NCBI GenBank assembly: GCA_903840265.1
Contig: CAIMFH010000122.1
Location: forward strand, 1 to 64,000
Length of the DNA stretch: 64,000 bases
Reading direction: 5' to 3'
From: an uncultured Schlesneria sp.
Lineage (GTDB): Bacteria > Planctomycetota > Planctomycetia > Planctomycetales > Planctomycetaceae
Shown here: positions 45,246-53,523 of the stretch, piece after piece
How the letters are laid out: each line of letters starts with the position of its first letter
How positions within the stretch are numbered: the stretch's first letter is position 1
Notes under the pieces: model-generated
Databases searched by the model: none
Seen by the model: only the letters and a program-made list of their open reading frames with translations
What the model was told of the DNA's origin: nothing
Translations under genes and position numbers: made by a program

Positions 45246-45701
45246 ATGCGGGAACTCTTTCACGGCTGGCGACGAGGGTGTGGCTGTCTGACTTTGGTGT
45301 TGGCTGTCGTGCTCTCGTCGGGTTGGCTGCGGGGTCTTCGTTACGACGATGTCGTGGTGATTGCGCGCGGTCGTCAGAAGGCCGTCTATCTGCTCGGGTC
45401 AAATGAGCATGGACTGGTGGCTTCCCGCGTCAACCTGATGCTCGGCACTCTGACGATGCCGCCTGCCACTCAGTTTGCCTTTCAATCGGTACCCAACGAG
45501 GGATTCACCGCGAACCAGCTGTTGTTTCTGTGGAGCGGCTGCAAATTTGCGGGCGAAGCACCGCCTCGCAAAGGTGGCGGACCGATCATCTTCGACGATC
45601 AACAGCTCCGTTGGCACCGCAACTGGCAATGCTGCGGCTTGCTGATGGGTGACGCGAGTGAAGTCCGCAGTGTGACGGAATCGATTCGCATCGCAACCTG
45701 A
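45246..45701 (+). pseudogene. Small planctomycete membrane protein interrupted by TGA
   Basis: The frame encodes 151 residues: an N-terminal membrane span (GCGCLTLVLAVVLSSGWLRGL) and an extracytoplasmic domain. It stops at TGA 45699-45701. The same frame then runs on to 45827 and reads VIPYWMLVVPLTLLSMWLLV followed by HPKHRK, a second membrane span with a basic end. Small two-span proteins closing with an IPYW..VPLTLLS helix are, as I recall, common in planctomycetes, so the TGA probably splits one gene. A GTG directly overlaps the stop (TGAGTG) and could restart translation. The extension overlaps the convergent gene at 45805. Confidence 0.65.
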
Positions 45702-45804
45702 GTGATTCCGTATTGGATGCTGGTTGTTCCTCTGACTCTGCTGTCGATGTGGTTGCTGGTGTGGCATCCAAAACATCGCAAGAGTCAAGCGATCGGAATT
45801 GAGG

Positions 45805-46353
45805 CTACTTCCCAATCGATTTCTTGAGCGCGCCCGCGACTTCCGGGACCACGGTTTCGTTGACGGAACGATAGCCGAAGGTGGCGGCGACTTTACCGGA
45901 CTGAACGACGATTGCGGTGACGTGGGCGTCGGTGTTGACGGCCCATCCATCGGGGCTCATTTTCGCACTGGGGTAGACGACCAGAGGATTCGACGTGAAC
46001 TGCAGCGACATCTGGGCTTTGGGCAAATACTCCTTGGTTTTGTCTGCGTCATCCGTGAGGAAGACGGTCACCATCTGTGATTCGTTGCCAACGTCTTTGA
46101 CGGACTTTTCGAGTTCCTTCAGGAATCGCGAGATCGGTCGATCGAATCGTTCGTGGGGAACGAACACGTAGACCGTGGGCTTTGCGCCTCGTTCGGCGGC
46201 GTAGTCGACTTCTTTCCCCGCTTGGTCTCCCGTGACGGCGAAGACTTTCAAAGCCGAGACTTCCGTTCCGACCTTTGGGCCTGAATCTACGTCGGCATGA
46301 GCAGTCTGCTGGGCAGCTACCGTGACGATGAGTGCAGCGGCTAAGAATCGCAT
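45805..46353 (-). CDS. Secreted thioredoxin-fold-like hypothetical protein
   Basis: A protein of about 182 residues with a signal peptide (MRFLAAALIVTVAAQQTAHA); the ATG at 46353 is preferred, with AAGGGA upstream, over 46392. The mature domain has a peroxiredoxin/thioredoxin-like outline: VGTEVSALKVFAV, then KPTVYVFVPHERFDRPISRF where a CxxC might be expected but no Cys is present, MVTVFLTDDADKT and NPLVVYPSA. So it would be redox-inactive. Small membrane protein upstream (46407-46637) is on the same strand. Confidence 0.7.
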   Translation of the reverse strand: MRFLAAALIVTVAAQQTAHADVDSGPKVGTEVSALKVFAVTGDQAGKEVDYAAERGAKPTVYVFVPHERFDRPISRFLKELEKSVKDVGNESQMVTVFLTDDADKTKEYLPKAQMSLQFTSNPLVVYPSAKMSPDGWAVNTDAHVTAIVVQSGKVAATFGYRSVNETVVPEVAGALKKSIGK

Positions 46354-46406
46354 CTGTGTTCCCTTTTGAAGAGCCAGCAACGATAGGTCCAAGAAGATCG
46401 AACGGG

Positions 46407-46637
46407 TTAGTCGAGACCTCTGGATTTCTGTTTGAGTGCCGGCCAGTCGCTAAGCGCCACGATGAACAGCACAATGACAATGCCGAATGGGAGCAGAGTC
46501 AGCAAGGATAACGCGGGAGGCAAGCCCGCTTTGGTGCAGATCGTCCAGAGCGGCCAAATGAAGACGCCCACCATTAATACCAGCGTGAACAGGACCAGAA
46601 TTAATTCCATTGGTCCGATAGAAAACATGGCCAGCAT
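46407..46637 (-). CDS. Small two-span membrane protein
   Basis: A 76-residue hydrophobic protein with two predicted helices (MELILVLFTLVLMVGVFIW; LSLLTLLPFGIVIVLFIVAL) and a short basic C-terminus. The spacing and the sequence WTICTKAGLPPALSLL between the helices are seen in small membrane proteins of other bacteria, but no function is known. It lies upstream of the secreted protein gene on the same strand. Confidence 0.7.
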   Translation of the reverse strand: MLAMFSIGPMELILVLFTLVLMVGVFIWPLWTICTKAGLPPALSLLTLLPFGIVIVLFIVALSDWPALKQKSRGLD

Positions 46638-46798
46638 TGCTGAGTCTCCTGAATTCGGTAGTACTCAAACACAAGCGGTTCGATTCGCGACGAACAAACA
46701 CGACCGCCCCGGTCGTGCAAAGCCAAACCGGGGCGGGATCATGCATTCTGAAGACCCAATCTCTTGGCGAGATTGGCGACGTCAAGCTCTGACAAAAA

Positions 46799-48271
46799 CT
46801 AGCCGAGCTTGACCGTGACGGTCTTGGTTTCGGTGTAGAGTTCCAGTGCCGCTTCTCCGTTTTCACGGCCGTGGCCGGACATCTTGAAGCCGCCGAAGGG
46901 TGTGGTGGCGTCGACGATGTGGTAGCAGTTGACCCAGACCGTTCCAGCCTTCACGCCCTTGGCGTAGAGGTGAGCCTTGTCGATGTCTTTGGTCCAGATC
47001 GCGGCGGCCAGGCCGTAGTTGGTGCGGTTGGCTCGATCGAGGACTTCGTCGAAGCTCTTGAACGGCAGGACGCTGACCACCGGGCCGAAGATTTCGTCCT
47101 TGGCAATCGCCATGTCGTCTTTAACGCCATCGAAGATTGTCGGATTGACGAAGAAACCTTTGTCGCCCACTCGTTCGCCTCCGGTGACCAGCTTGGCCCC
47201 TTGCTTCTTGCCAAGTTCGACATAGCCCAGGATCTTATCCATCTGTTCCTGCGAGACCTGTGGTCCCTGCTCGGTGTTGGCGTCGAGCGGGTTGCCGACG
47301 CGGCGCTGCTTGGCTTTCGCGGCGAGCTTGCTGACGAATTCGTCGCGGATCTTTTCTTCGACGAACAGGCGGCTGCCGGCGGTGCAGCATTGTCCGCCGT
47401 GGAAGTAGATCGCGTGAAATGCACCGGCGACGGCATCGTCGATATTCGCGTCAGCGAACACGACGTTGGGGCTCTTGCCACCCAGTTCGTAGCTGGTGCG
47501 CTTCAGCGTTTCGGAAGTGGCTCGTTGAATGATCTTGGCCGTGTCGACGTGACCCGTGAAAGCGATCTTGTCAATCTCGGGATGCGTGCACATGGCCGCA
47601 CCGGCCGTTTCACCGAAGCCGTTGATGACGTTGAACACACCGGCGGGGAAGCCCGCTTCCATAGCCAGTTCGGCGATGCGCAGAGCGGTCAGCGGCGTCT
47701 GTTCGGCCGGCTTCATGATGACCGTGTTACCACAGGCCAACGCTGGACCCAATTTCCAGGAGAGCATCAGCAGTGGAAAGTTCCACGGGATGATCTGACC
47801 GACCACGCCAACCGGCTGACGCAGCGTGTATGACAGGAAATTGCCGCGAACGGGAACGGTTCGGCCTTCGATCTTGTCGGCCCAGCCCGCGTAATATCGC
47901 AGCGTGTTGACGACGCCTTGCAGATCGCCGATGGAATCGGTGATTGTCTTGCCGCAGTTTAGCGATTCCAATTCGGCGAGTTCACGCGAATCGCGTTGGA
48001 TGAGTTCGGCCAGCTTGAACAGCAGGTTTCCGCGATCGGCAGCGTCCATCTTGGCCCAGGGGCCTGTTTCCAGCGCCTTGCGAGCGGCCTTGGCAGCCAG
48101 ATCGACATCCGCTGCGGTGCCAGCCGCGACTTCGGCGATCACATCGCCCGTGGCGGGATCGTAGGCCTCGAAAGTCCCCCCTTCGACGGGCTGAACCCAT
48201 TCATTGTTAATGAACAGCTTGGTCAGGCAGACAGCAGGCTTGGACGGCTTGGCAACAACAGCTTGAGACAT
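46799..48271 (-). CDS. NAD(P)-dependent aldehyde dehydrogenase
   Basis: A 490-residue member of the ALDH superfamily, oxidising aldehydes to acids. Conserved elements: [19 protein letters not shown] (oxyanion Asn and cofactor site), [12 protein letters not shown], the general-base Glu in [13 protein letters not shown], the catalytic Cys in [14 protein letters not shown], and the closing [12 protein letters not shown]. Closest in style to betaine/retinal-type ALDH (class 1/2). Monocistronic by spacing. The substrate cannot be told. Confidence 0.96.
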   Translation of the reverse strand: MSQAVVAKPSKPAVCLTKLFINNEWVQPVEGGTFEAYDPATGDVIAEVAAGTAADVDLAAKAARKALETGPWAKMDAADRGNLLFKLAELIQRDSRELAELESLNCGKTITDSIGDLQGVVNTLRYYAGWADKIEGRTVPVRGNFLSYTLRQPVGVVGQIIPWNFPLLMLSWKLGPALACGNTVIMKPAEQTPLTALRIAELAMEAGFPAGVFNVINGFGETAGAAMCTHPEIDKIAFTGHVDTAKIIQRATSETLKRTSYELGGKSPNVVFADANIDDAVAGAFHAIYFHGGQCCTAGSRLFVEEKIRDEFVSKLAAKAKQRRVGNPLDANTEQGPQVSQEQMDKILGYVELGKKQGAKLVTGGERVGDKGFFVNPTIFDGVKDDMAIAKDEIFGPVVSVLPFKSFDEVLDRANRTNYGLAAAIWTKDIDKAHLYAKGVKAGTVWVNCYHIVDATTPFGGFKMSGHGRENGEAALELYTETKTVTVKLG

Positions 48272-48558
48272 CGTGGCGAGTTCCTGGGAGGGCGGGGGCT
48301 CTGAAGTAAAACACGTGTACTTGACCGACGTTACTTACGACCTGTGGACCAAATCGAGCTGCAAGGATGTTCAATTCTTTTGAAGCGGGCTGATCGTGAT
48401 GAGCGGCAAAAACGACAGGGACCGCCTGAGAAAAAGGGAGCGGTCCATGAAGTAAACCTTCCACTGACGGTGGCGAAATCGAGGTGCTTCGGGAACCACC
48501 GGATTATGTCAATTCGCGGTGGCAACCTCAACTACGAAGGAAATCGGCGAGGGTGCAG

Positions 48559-49065
48559 TCAGGAAGTGGGAGCTTGGTGCGGACGATGATGCCAGCGGAT
48601 CAGGTACGCCAGATAGACCACGATCAGAACGTTCGCTACGAAGGTACAGACCTTCAGAACAGTGACATGCAGGATGATTTCATAGATCTCGAAGGGGATA
48701 TAGAGTACTCCACTGACGAGGCCCAGCCATTTCGCCCAGGCCTTCCCGTGCCACAAACCGTAACCTTCGACCCCTCGAAGGGCGGCATCGGCAAATGCGA
48801 TGGCGGCCAGAGCCCAGAGCCGGGCGTCGGTCAGTTGCCGACTGGCTGCGATGAAGATTTTGGGGTACTTGCTGGCGGGGTTCAGGTGCAGGTGCTTGAC
48901 CAGTTGAACGGCCACCGCCTCGACATCGTGATGGATCAGCGACAGTAGGCCGAAGCCTGTCGCCAGAATCAGGACGGCTTTGGCCCCTTCGAAAATCGCG
49001 ATGCTGCGAAGTCCGCGCACCTCACCTGGTTCTAATGATTCTGTCATGCCGGTTTCTGTATCCAT
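48559..49065 (-). CDS. DUF2127 membrane protein
   Basis: A protein of about 168 residues with four hydrophobic helices: GLRSIAIFEGAKAVLILATGF, ALAAIAFADAALRGVEGYGLW, WLGLVSGVLYIPFEIYEIILH and VLIVVYLAYLIRW. The segment GLWHGKAWAKWLG with the following PFEIYEI is typical of DUF2127. The function is unknown. The start is uncertain; the frame is open to 49119, and ATGs at 49065 or 49047 are the best. Confidence 0.85.
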   Translation of the reverse strand: MDTETGMTESLEPGEVRGLRSIAIFEGAKAVLILATGFGLLSLIHHDVEAVAVQLVKHLHLNPASKYPKIFIAASRQLTDARLWALAAIAFADAALRGVEGYGLWHGKAWAKWLGLVSGVLYIPFEIYEIILHVTVLKVCTFVANVLIVVYLAYLIRWHHRPHQAPTS

Positions 49066-49449
49066 GATCGCAATATGAAGTGTCGCTTGGCGGGTCAAAC
49101 CCGGCAGTAGATCAATCACTTACCAATCAGTTGCTCGCTCGCGTCGCGGTTGGTCGGAATAGTAACTCGACGCCAACCTTCCGTCGCCTGAGGAGTCGAC
49201 GTTTTTCCGAACACGACCGCGTTCGTATGCGACTCAATCGCCCTTAATTCGACTGTACGAGAACAGACCACTTGGAACCTTCAGCGACCAACTCAAACCG
49301 CGTCTAAGGGCCGTTTTGGGTGCCAAATGACCACGGATTAACCGAGATCAGGTATTTATTGAGGTTCTCAGGCCAGTCGTCACGGTTGGCATGGCGTTTT
49401 CTTGGCCGGGAGTTGGGATGCGAGTGAACTTCAGTTTTGGAGCAATGGA
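49066..49449. promoter_or_regulatory. Divergent intergenic region upstream of the Fis-type gene
   Basis: About 380 bp between the DUF2127 gene and the Fis-type regulator. A weak sigma-54-like pair, TGGCATG then TTTC with 4 nt between (49387-49401), lies about 50 bp before the regulator start; it departs from the consensus TGGCACG-N4-TTGC in two positions. Nothing else was recognised. Confidence 0.25.
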
Positions 49450-49857
49450 ATGTCTGATTTTACGACGCCAGACTTGGCCAACATTGACCATCAGGAATCA
49501 AGCATCGAAGAGCGAGTGTCGGAACTGCTCGCCGAGGGAAATCAGGACATCTTCCGAATCGTGATCGAGCCTGTGGAACGAGAAGTCGTCCGCATGGTGG
49601 TCGAGCACTGCAAAGGAAACTACGTCCACGCCAGCCGCATTCTGGGGATCAGCCGGATGACGCTGCGGAAAAAGCTGGGCGTGACGCGGCCTTGGGGTAA
49701 GCGTGCCATGATGACCGAAGAGTCATCACCCCGAGAAAACGAACGAGACATGAATCCGATGCAGAAGAATTCCAACCGTCAGGCGGGTCATGACGACAAT
49801 GAACTCAACGAAGCTCGCCGCAGCTTTGCTGGGGTTGCCCCGTTCGATTTGGTGTAA
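49450..49857 (+). CDS. Fis-type helix-turn-helix protein
   Basis: A 135-residue protein. Residues about 15-80 form a Fis-like DNA-binding domain: IFRIVIEPVEREVVRMVVEH followed by the helix-turn-helix NYVHASRILGISRMTLRKKL. This is the C-terminal domain of NtrC-type activators occurring alone, without an ATPase or receiver. The C-terminal 50 residues are polar and disordered (SSPRENERDMNPMQKNSNRQ). A GGAG motif lies about 9 nt upstream of the ATG. It could shape DNA as Fis does or serve as a partner of sigma-54 activators. Confidence 0.9.
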   Translation: MSDFTTPDLANIDHQESSIEERVSELLAEGNQDIFRIVIEPVEREVVRMVVEHCKGNYVHASRILGISRMTLRKKLGVTRPWGKRAMMTEESSPRENERDMNPMQKNSNRQAGHDDNELNEARRSFAGVAPFDLV

Positions 49858-49983
49858 ACTAACGACGTACCGTTTTCGACTCGTCCTGACGGGTTGGATT
49901 CCAAATACGGTTTGTGGAATCGAAACCCGATGGGACAGGGTCGATGACGGTCTGAGCGTTATGGACGAACCCGCAGGCCGCTA

Positions 49984-50046
49984 GTGCGGTGGCAGCCTGC
50001 GACCAGAGCGCACTACTTGTCCCAAGAGGCTAAGCAGTGGCACTAC
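49984..50046. repeat. Degenerate intergenic palindrome with AGTGGCAC end
   Basis: CACTACTT and AAGCAGTG pair with one mismatch across about a dozen bases, and the element ends AGTGGCACTAC. It sits between convergent genes (Fis-type and PQQ-like propeller) and shares the end motif with other repeats here. Confidence 0.4.
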
Positions 50047-50059
50047 AATGGTGTTGTTG

Positions 50060-51316
50060 CTATTGGGCCTTCACGTCATAGCAGTACAGTAGATCCTGAT
50101 CGCGCAGGTACAACTTGCCGTTGCTGACAACAGGGTGAGTCCAGATGCGGCCGCGGGGATTGCGGCGTGATGTCTGGGGTGCCATCTTGAAGCGGCTGTG
50201 CTCGTTCCACCCGTTAGGCGATGCCTCGACCAGTGCGACTTCGCCGTTCCCTTCGTCGATGCAGTACAGCATCCCGTCGGCACACGTGACGCAGCCCTTG
50301 CCGAGTGCGCCGCGTTCATTCCATTTCACTTCGCCTGTCTTGAAGTTCAGGCACATCCACCCCACACCGTCTGAGTGGCCATACACGTAGTCACCCAAGA
50401 GCAGCACTCCACCGTGATGGTTCTTCATGTTCTTATTGAAGTAGACTTCGTGAGACTTGTTGTCTTTGTCGATTTCGATCAAGGAGCAACCAACGCCATA
50501 ACCTGATGTCACAAAGATGTTGTTGTCTTTGACAATCGGGGTTGGAATGACAGCGGTCTTCCCTGGCCAGTCCGCTGTCCACAGAACCTTTCCATCCTCA
50601 GGTGATACTGCCGCGAGGATCTCAGTGAATAGCTGAACGTACTGGGCCTGTCCGTTGATCTTCGCAGGAATGATTGACGCGTATTGAGCTCCCGCCGTGA
50701 GATCTGTCGAACGCCACAGCACTTTGCCATCGTCTTTGTTGAAGGCAACAATCGCCCCCTGGTCGCCACCGGGTGTGCAGACGACTCGAGGGCCATCGAC
50801 CAGCACCGACTCGCAATAGCCCCAGTTTGGTGCTTTGCCTCCGAGGTCCCCCATGGACGCCGTCCACAGTTGTTTGCCATCTTCTGTCTGCGCGCAGATC
50901 AAGTCGCCGGTCCCACCCATGGCATACACACATGCGCCATCAACTGTGGGAGTTCCACGAGGTCCGTTACCCCAGCCATTGCCCAGAGTCGGTCCGACTT
51001 TCGTCTTCCACTTCTGTTCGCCGGTGTTCGCGTCCAGACAGATCAGGTATTCGCTATCTTGATCGTCATCGTTAATCGCCCCCATCGTGAAGAGCTTGCC
51101 ATCGACGATCGAGAAGCCGGAATAACCCAAGCCCACGTTCTCATTGAGCCAGACTCGTTTGGGACCGTCCGCCGGCCACGTCTTGAGCAAACCTATCTCT
51201 TGCGAGACATCACTATGATCGGGACCACGCCATTGAGGCCAGTCACCGGCAGAGGCGCCGCCTACGGCAGCCGCGAGGGCACAAACAATCAGCGACAGTC
51301 GTCGGTTCATCATCAC
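50060..51316 (-). CDS. Secreted PQQ-type beta-propeller protein
   Basis: A 418-residue exported protein (signal peptide ending GGASA, then GDWPQWRGPDHSDVS). Blades show the repeating pattern of the quinoprotein/BamB propeller: YLICLDANTGEQKWKTKVG, DLICAQTEDGKQLWTASMG, AIVAFNKDDGKVLWRSTDL and AAVSPEDGKVLWTADWPG. Catalytic residues and a cofactor site of true PQQ dehydrogenases are not evident, so it is more likely a binding or scaffold propeller. Planctomycetes carry dozens of such proteins. Monocistronic, its start divergent from the AcpH-like gene. Confidence 0.92.
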   Translation of the reverse strand: MMMNRRLSLIVCALAAAVGGASAGDWPQWRGPDHSDVSQEIGLLKTWPADGPKRVWLNENVGLGYSGFSIVDGKLFTMGAINDDDQDSEYLICLDANTGEQKWKTKVGPTLGNGWGNGPRGTPTVDGACVYAMGGTGDLICAQTEDGKQLWTASMGDLGGKAPNWGYCESVLVDGPRVVCTPGGDQGAIVAFNKDDGKVLWRSTDLTAGAQYASIIPAKINGQAQYVQLFTEILAAVSPEDGKVLWTADWPGKTAVIPTPIVKDNNIFVTSGYGVGCSLIEIDKDNKSHEVYFNKNMKNHHGGVLLLGDYVYGHSDGVGWMCLNFKTGEVKWNERGALGKGCVTCADGMLYCIDEGNGEVALVEASPNGWNEHSRFKMAPQTSRRNPRGRIWTHPVVSNGKLYLRDQDLLYCYDVKAQ

Positions 51317-51493
51317 CTATTCTCCTGATCAATCTTCAACCCCGAATCCGCTCCGAGTGCCCGCACTTTAGCAACAAAGCGGGTTCGGTTCACCTCGCAC
51401 AGACTCTGAAATTCAGGTGAACTTCGGCAACTCGACGCGGCAGGAACGCGTCGTCGCGATTGATCCCGCGTGAAAACCCTCGATAATCCTCGT

Positions 51494-52165
51494 ATGAATT
51501 ACTTTACGCATGCGATCCATTATCTCGATCGCCCTTATTTTGCAGCGGGAACTGCTGTTCCTGACTGGCTGTCTGTCGCCGATCGCCGGATCCGATTGCG
51601 GCCCCGTCAACTGGAACCGTGGTTCGATTCGACGGATCCCATTCAGGCGGAAATCGCCGCCGGAGCGGCTCGGCACCTGCATGACGACGGCTGGTTTCAT
51701 GCGACGCGCGGCTTTGCTGAGGTGACCAACGAGTTGACGCTGCTATTCCGCAATTCGTTGGGAGCGGATGACAAATATCACTGCGGATTCCTCGGACATG
51801 TCGGCATGGAACTGCTGCTGGATTCGATCCTGATCGAGCAGCATCCGGAGAAGATCGACCGGTATTACGATCTGCTGGCCGAGATCAATCCCGCCGAAAT
51901 TCAAATGGCCGTCAACCGGATGGCGAAGGAGCCGACTGACAAACTGGCCTGGTTTATCGGACTTTTCCGGCAAAAGCAGTTTCTGCGAGACTATTCTGAC
52001 GATGAACGCCTGCTGCTTCGCTTGAATCAGGTTCTACAGCGAGTCAAACTGTCGCCGCTTCCGATCGAAGCTCGGGCCCTGCTGTCGACGGCTCGAGACA
52101 TCGTGCGAAAGCGGGCCGATGATCTGCTACCCGCCGAACACTTCTCGGCCATCGCGTCCGGCTGA
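51494..52165 (+). CDS. AcpH-like hypothetical protein
   Basis: A protein of about 223 residues starting MNYFTHAIHYLDRPYFAAGT. The opening and the positions of His/Asp residues (TAVPDWLSVADRR; AARHLHDDGWFHAT) resemble acyl-carrier-protein phosphodiesterase (AcpH), which removes phosphopantetheine from ACP. The similarity is limited to this pattern and the family assignment is tentative. The ATG at 51494 is chosen over 51470 because the typical MNY opening begins there. It is followed on the same strand by the TIM-barrel isomerase, 57 bp away. Confidence 0.6.
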   Translation: MNYFTHAIHYLDRPYFAAGTAVPDWLSVADRRIRLRPRQLEPWFDSTDPIQAEIAAGAARHLHDDGWFHATRGFAEVTNELTLLFRNSLGADDKYHCGFLGHVGMELLLDSILIEQHPEKIDRYYDLLAEINPAEIQMAVNRMAKEPTDKLAWFIGLFRQKQFLRDYSDDERLLLRLNQVLQRVKLSPLPIEARALLSTARDIVRKRADDLLPAEHFSAIASG

Positions 52166-52222
52166 CGACGTCCAATTGACTGATCCGGCACCACCAGCGC
52201 ACACCACCTTGAGGAATCACCA

Positions 52223-53065
52223 ATGAAGTTCGGCCTGAACATGCTCCTCTGGACATCTGATGTCACCGAAGAGCACTACCCTCTGTTGGAGCAGATCAAG
52301 TCCTGGGGCTACGATGGGGTGGAGTTGCCAGTCTTCGAATTGGAGAAATCCAAATTCACCAAGCTCGGTAAAAAACTGGATTCGATCGGCCTGGGTCGAA
52401 CAGCCGTGACCGTCTGCAGCGATGCCGAGAACCCCATTTCGCCCAAAGCGAGTATCCGGAAGGCGGCATTGTCGCGATTGAAGAAGGTGATCGACATGTG
52501 CGCCGCCAGCGGCGTGACGCATTTGTGCGGCCCGATTCACTCGGCCCTGGGAACATTTAGCGGTTCCGGCCCAACCGAAAGCGAATGGAAGTGGGGTCTG
52601 GAGACGCTGACGAAGGCGGCTGATCATGCTCAGGCCAACGATGTCACGCTGGTGGTCGAGTATCTGAATCGCTTCGAATGCTATTTCTTGACCAGCGCCG
52701 CTGACGATGCGAAGTTTTGTCGCGAAGCCAATCATCCCAACCTGAAGATGATGTACGACACGTTCCACGCGAATATTGAAGAGAAAAACCTGGCCGCGGC
52801 GATGCAGTCGTGCTGGGATCAGGTCGTTCACGTTCACATCTCGGAAAACGATCGGTCCACCCCCGGCGAAGGCCATGTCGATTGGGAAACCACGTTCCAG
52901 ATGCTTAAGACCCTGAAGTACGACGGCTGGCTGACCGTCGAAGCGTTTGGATTGGCGTTGCCGGCCTTGGCCGCCGCAACGAAGATCTGGCGACGCATGT
53001 ATCCGAGCGAAGAATATCTGGCTCAACATGCCCTGGCGTTTATGAAACGGATGATGGCCAGTTGA
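52223..53065 (+). CDS. Sugar phosphate isomerase/epimerase (TIM barrel)
   Basis: A 280-residue protein of the xylose-isomerase-like/AP-endonuclease 2 family. It starts FGLNMLLWTSDVTEEHYPLL and contains YDGVELPVFE (metal Glu), VTLVVEYLNRFECYF (second Glu), NLKMMYDTFHANIEE (Asp and His), WDQVVHVHISENDRSTPGEGHVDW (His, Glu) and a final Glu in WLTVEAFG. These are the metal ligands and catalytic glutamates of D-tagatose/D-psicose 3-epimerase-like enzymes. The substrate could be a ketohexose or an inositol-type compound. Full length. Confidence 0.9.
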   Translation: MKFGLNMLLWTSDVTEEHYPLLEQIKSWGYDGVELPVFELEKSKFTKLGKKLDSIGLGRTAVTVCSDAENPISPKASIRKAALSRLKKVIDMCAASGVTHLCGPIHSALGTFSGSGPTESEWKWGLETLTKAADHAQANDVTLVVEYLNRFECYFLTSAADDAKFCREANHPNLKMMYDTFHANIEEKNLAAAMQSCWDQVVHVHISENDRSTPGEGHVDWETTFQMLKTLKYDGWLTVEAFGLALPALAAATKIWRRMYPSEEYLAQHALAFMKRMMAS

Positions 53066-53125
53066 AATCAGGCCGTCCGCTAAAGAATCTCCCAGGACCA
53101 TCGCCACTATCACAATGCGGTGAGT

Positions 53126-53209
53126 GTGGCACGCCATGAGTCTTCGAAGGGCGTGGGATTTCGGCTTCAATCATGACCACGCCCTTCGCAAAGCCTCAGA
53201 GCGTGCCAC
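53126..53209. repeat. Palindromic intergenic repeat, GTGGCAC-type end
   Basis: Outer arms GTGGCACGC (53126) and GCGTGCCAC (53201); inner arms CGAAGGGCGTGG (53145) and CCACGCCCTTCG (53177), a perfect 12 bp. The organisation, with two nested perfect stems and an unpaired GTCTTC-like stretch between, is that of the element at 11762. It lies between the isomerase gene and the tRNA. Confidence 0.8.
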
Positions 53210-53340
53210 CCCAATTGAAAAAAGCGATTGCCCTCAGGAATCGCGGCCGTTGGCTTGTCCAATTGCCGGAAAACGCTAAACTCCCTGCTCGACGCATTCA
53301 GGTCGAAATACGCCCCCGTCGTCACTGACGGGGTGGGTGT

Positions 53341-53414
53341 GGCAAGGTAGCTCAGTCGGTTAGAGCACAGGCTTCATAAGCCTGGGGTCGCGGGTTCGAG
53401 TCCCGCCCTTGCTA
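53341..53414 (+). tRNA. tRNA-Met (CAT anticodon)
   Basis: A 74-nt cloverleaf. Acceptor GGCAAGG pairs with CCTTGCT (first pair G-T); D arm GCTC...GAGC with loop AGTCGGTTA; anticodon stem CAGGC/GCCTG with loop TTCATAA, anticodon CAT; T arm GCGGG-TTCGAGT-CCCGC. The CCA end is not encoded. The paired first position shows it is not the initiator; elongator Met is most likely, but a CAT anticodon could also be tRNA-Ile2 read after lysidine modification. Confidence 0.93.
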
Positions 53415-53419
53415 CTTAA

Positions 53420-53446
53420 GAAAACCCCTCATTGTGAGGGGTTTTC
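53420..53446 (+). terminator. Rho-independent terminator after the tRNA
   Basis: Immediately downstream of the tRNA, a perfect 12-bp stem with a 3-nt loop (TTG): AAAACCCCTCA pairs with TGAGGGGTTTT. A T-run is part of the 3' arm, so it terminates the tRNA transcript. Confidence 0.9.
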
Positions 53447-53523
53447 TCCGTTCTTTGGCCAAGCGTAACAAGCTTTGGGATGCCACGGTTTTTGACGGCC
53501 TACCTTAACGAGGCGTCGGCGAG

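Noticed and set aside
45699-45701. Selenocysteine at the TGA of the small membrane protein
   Set aside because: No bacterial SECIS-like hairpin is visible right after the TGA, and the position is not a redox site.
46871-47833. 320-codon plus-strand frame opposite the aldehyde dehydrogenase
   Set aside because: Antisense shadow; the minus strand carries all ALDH motifs.
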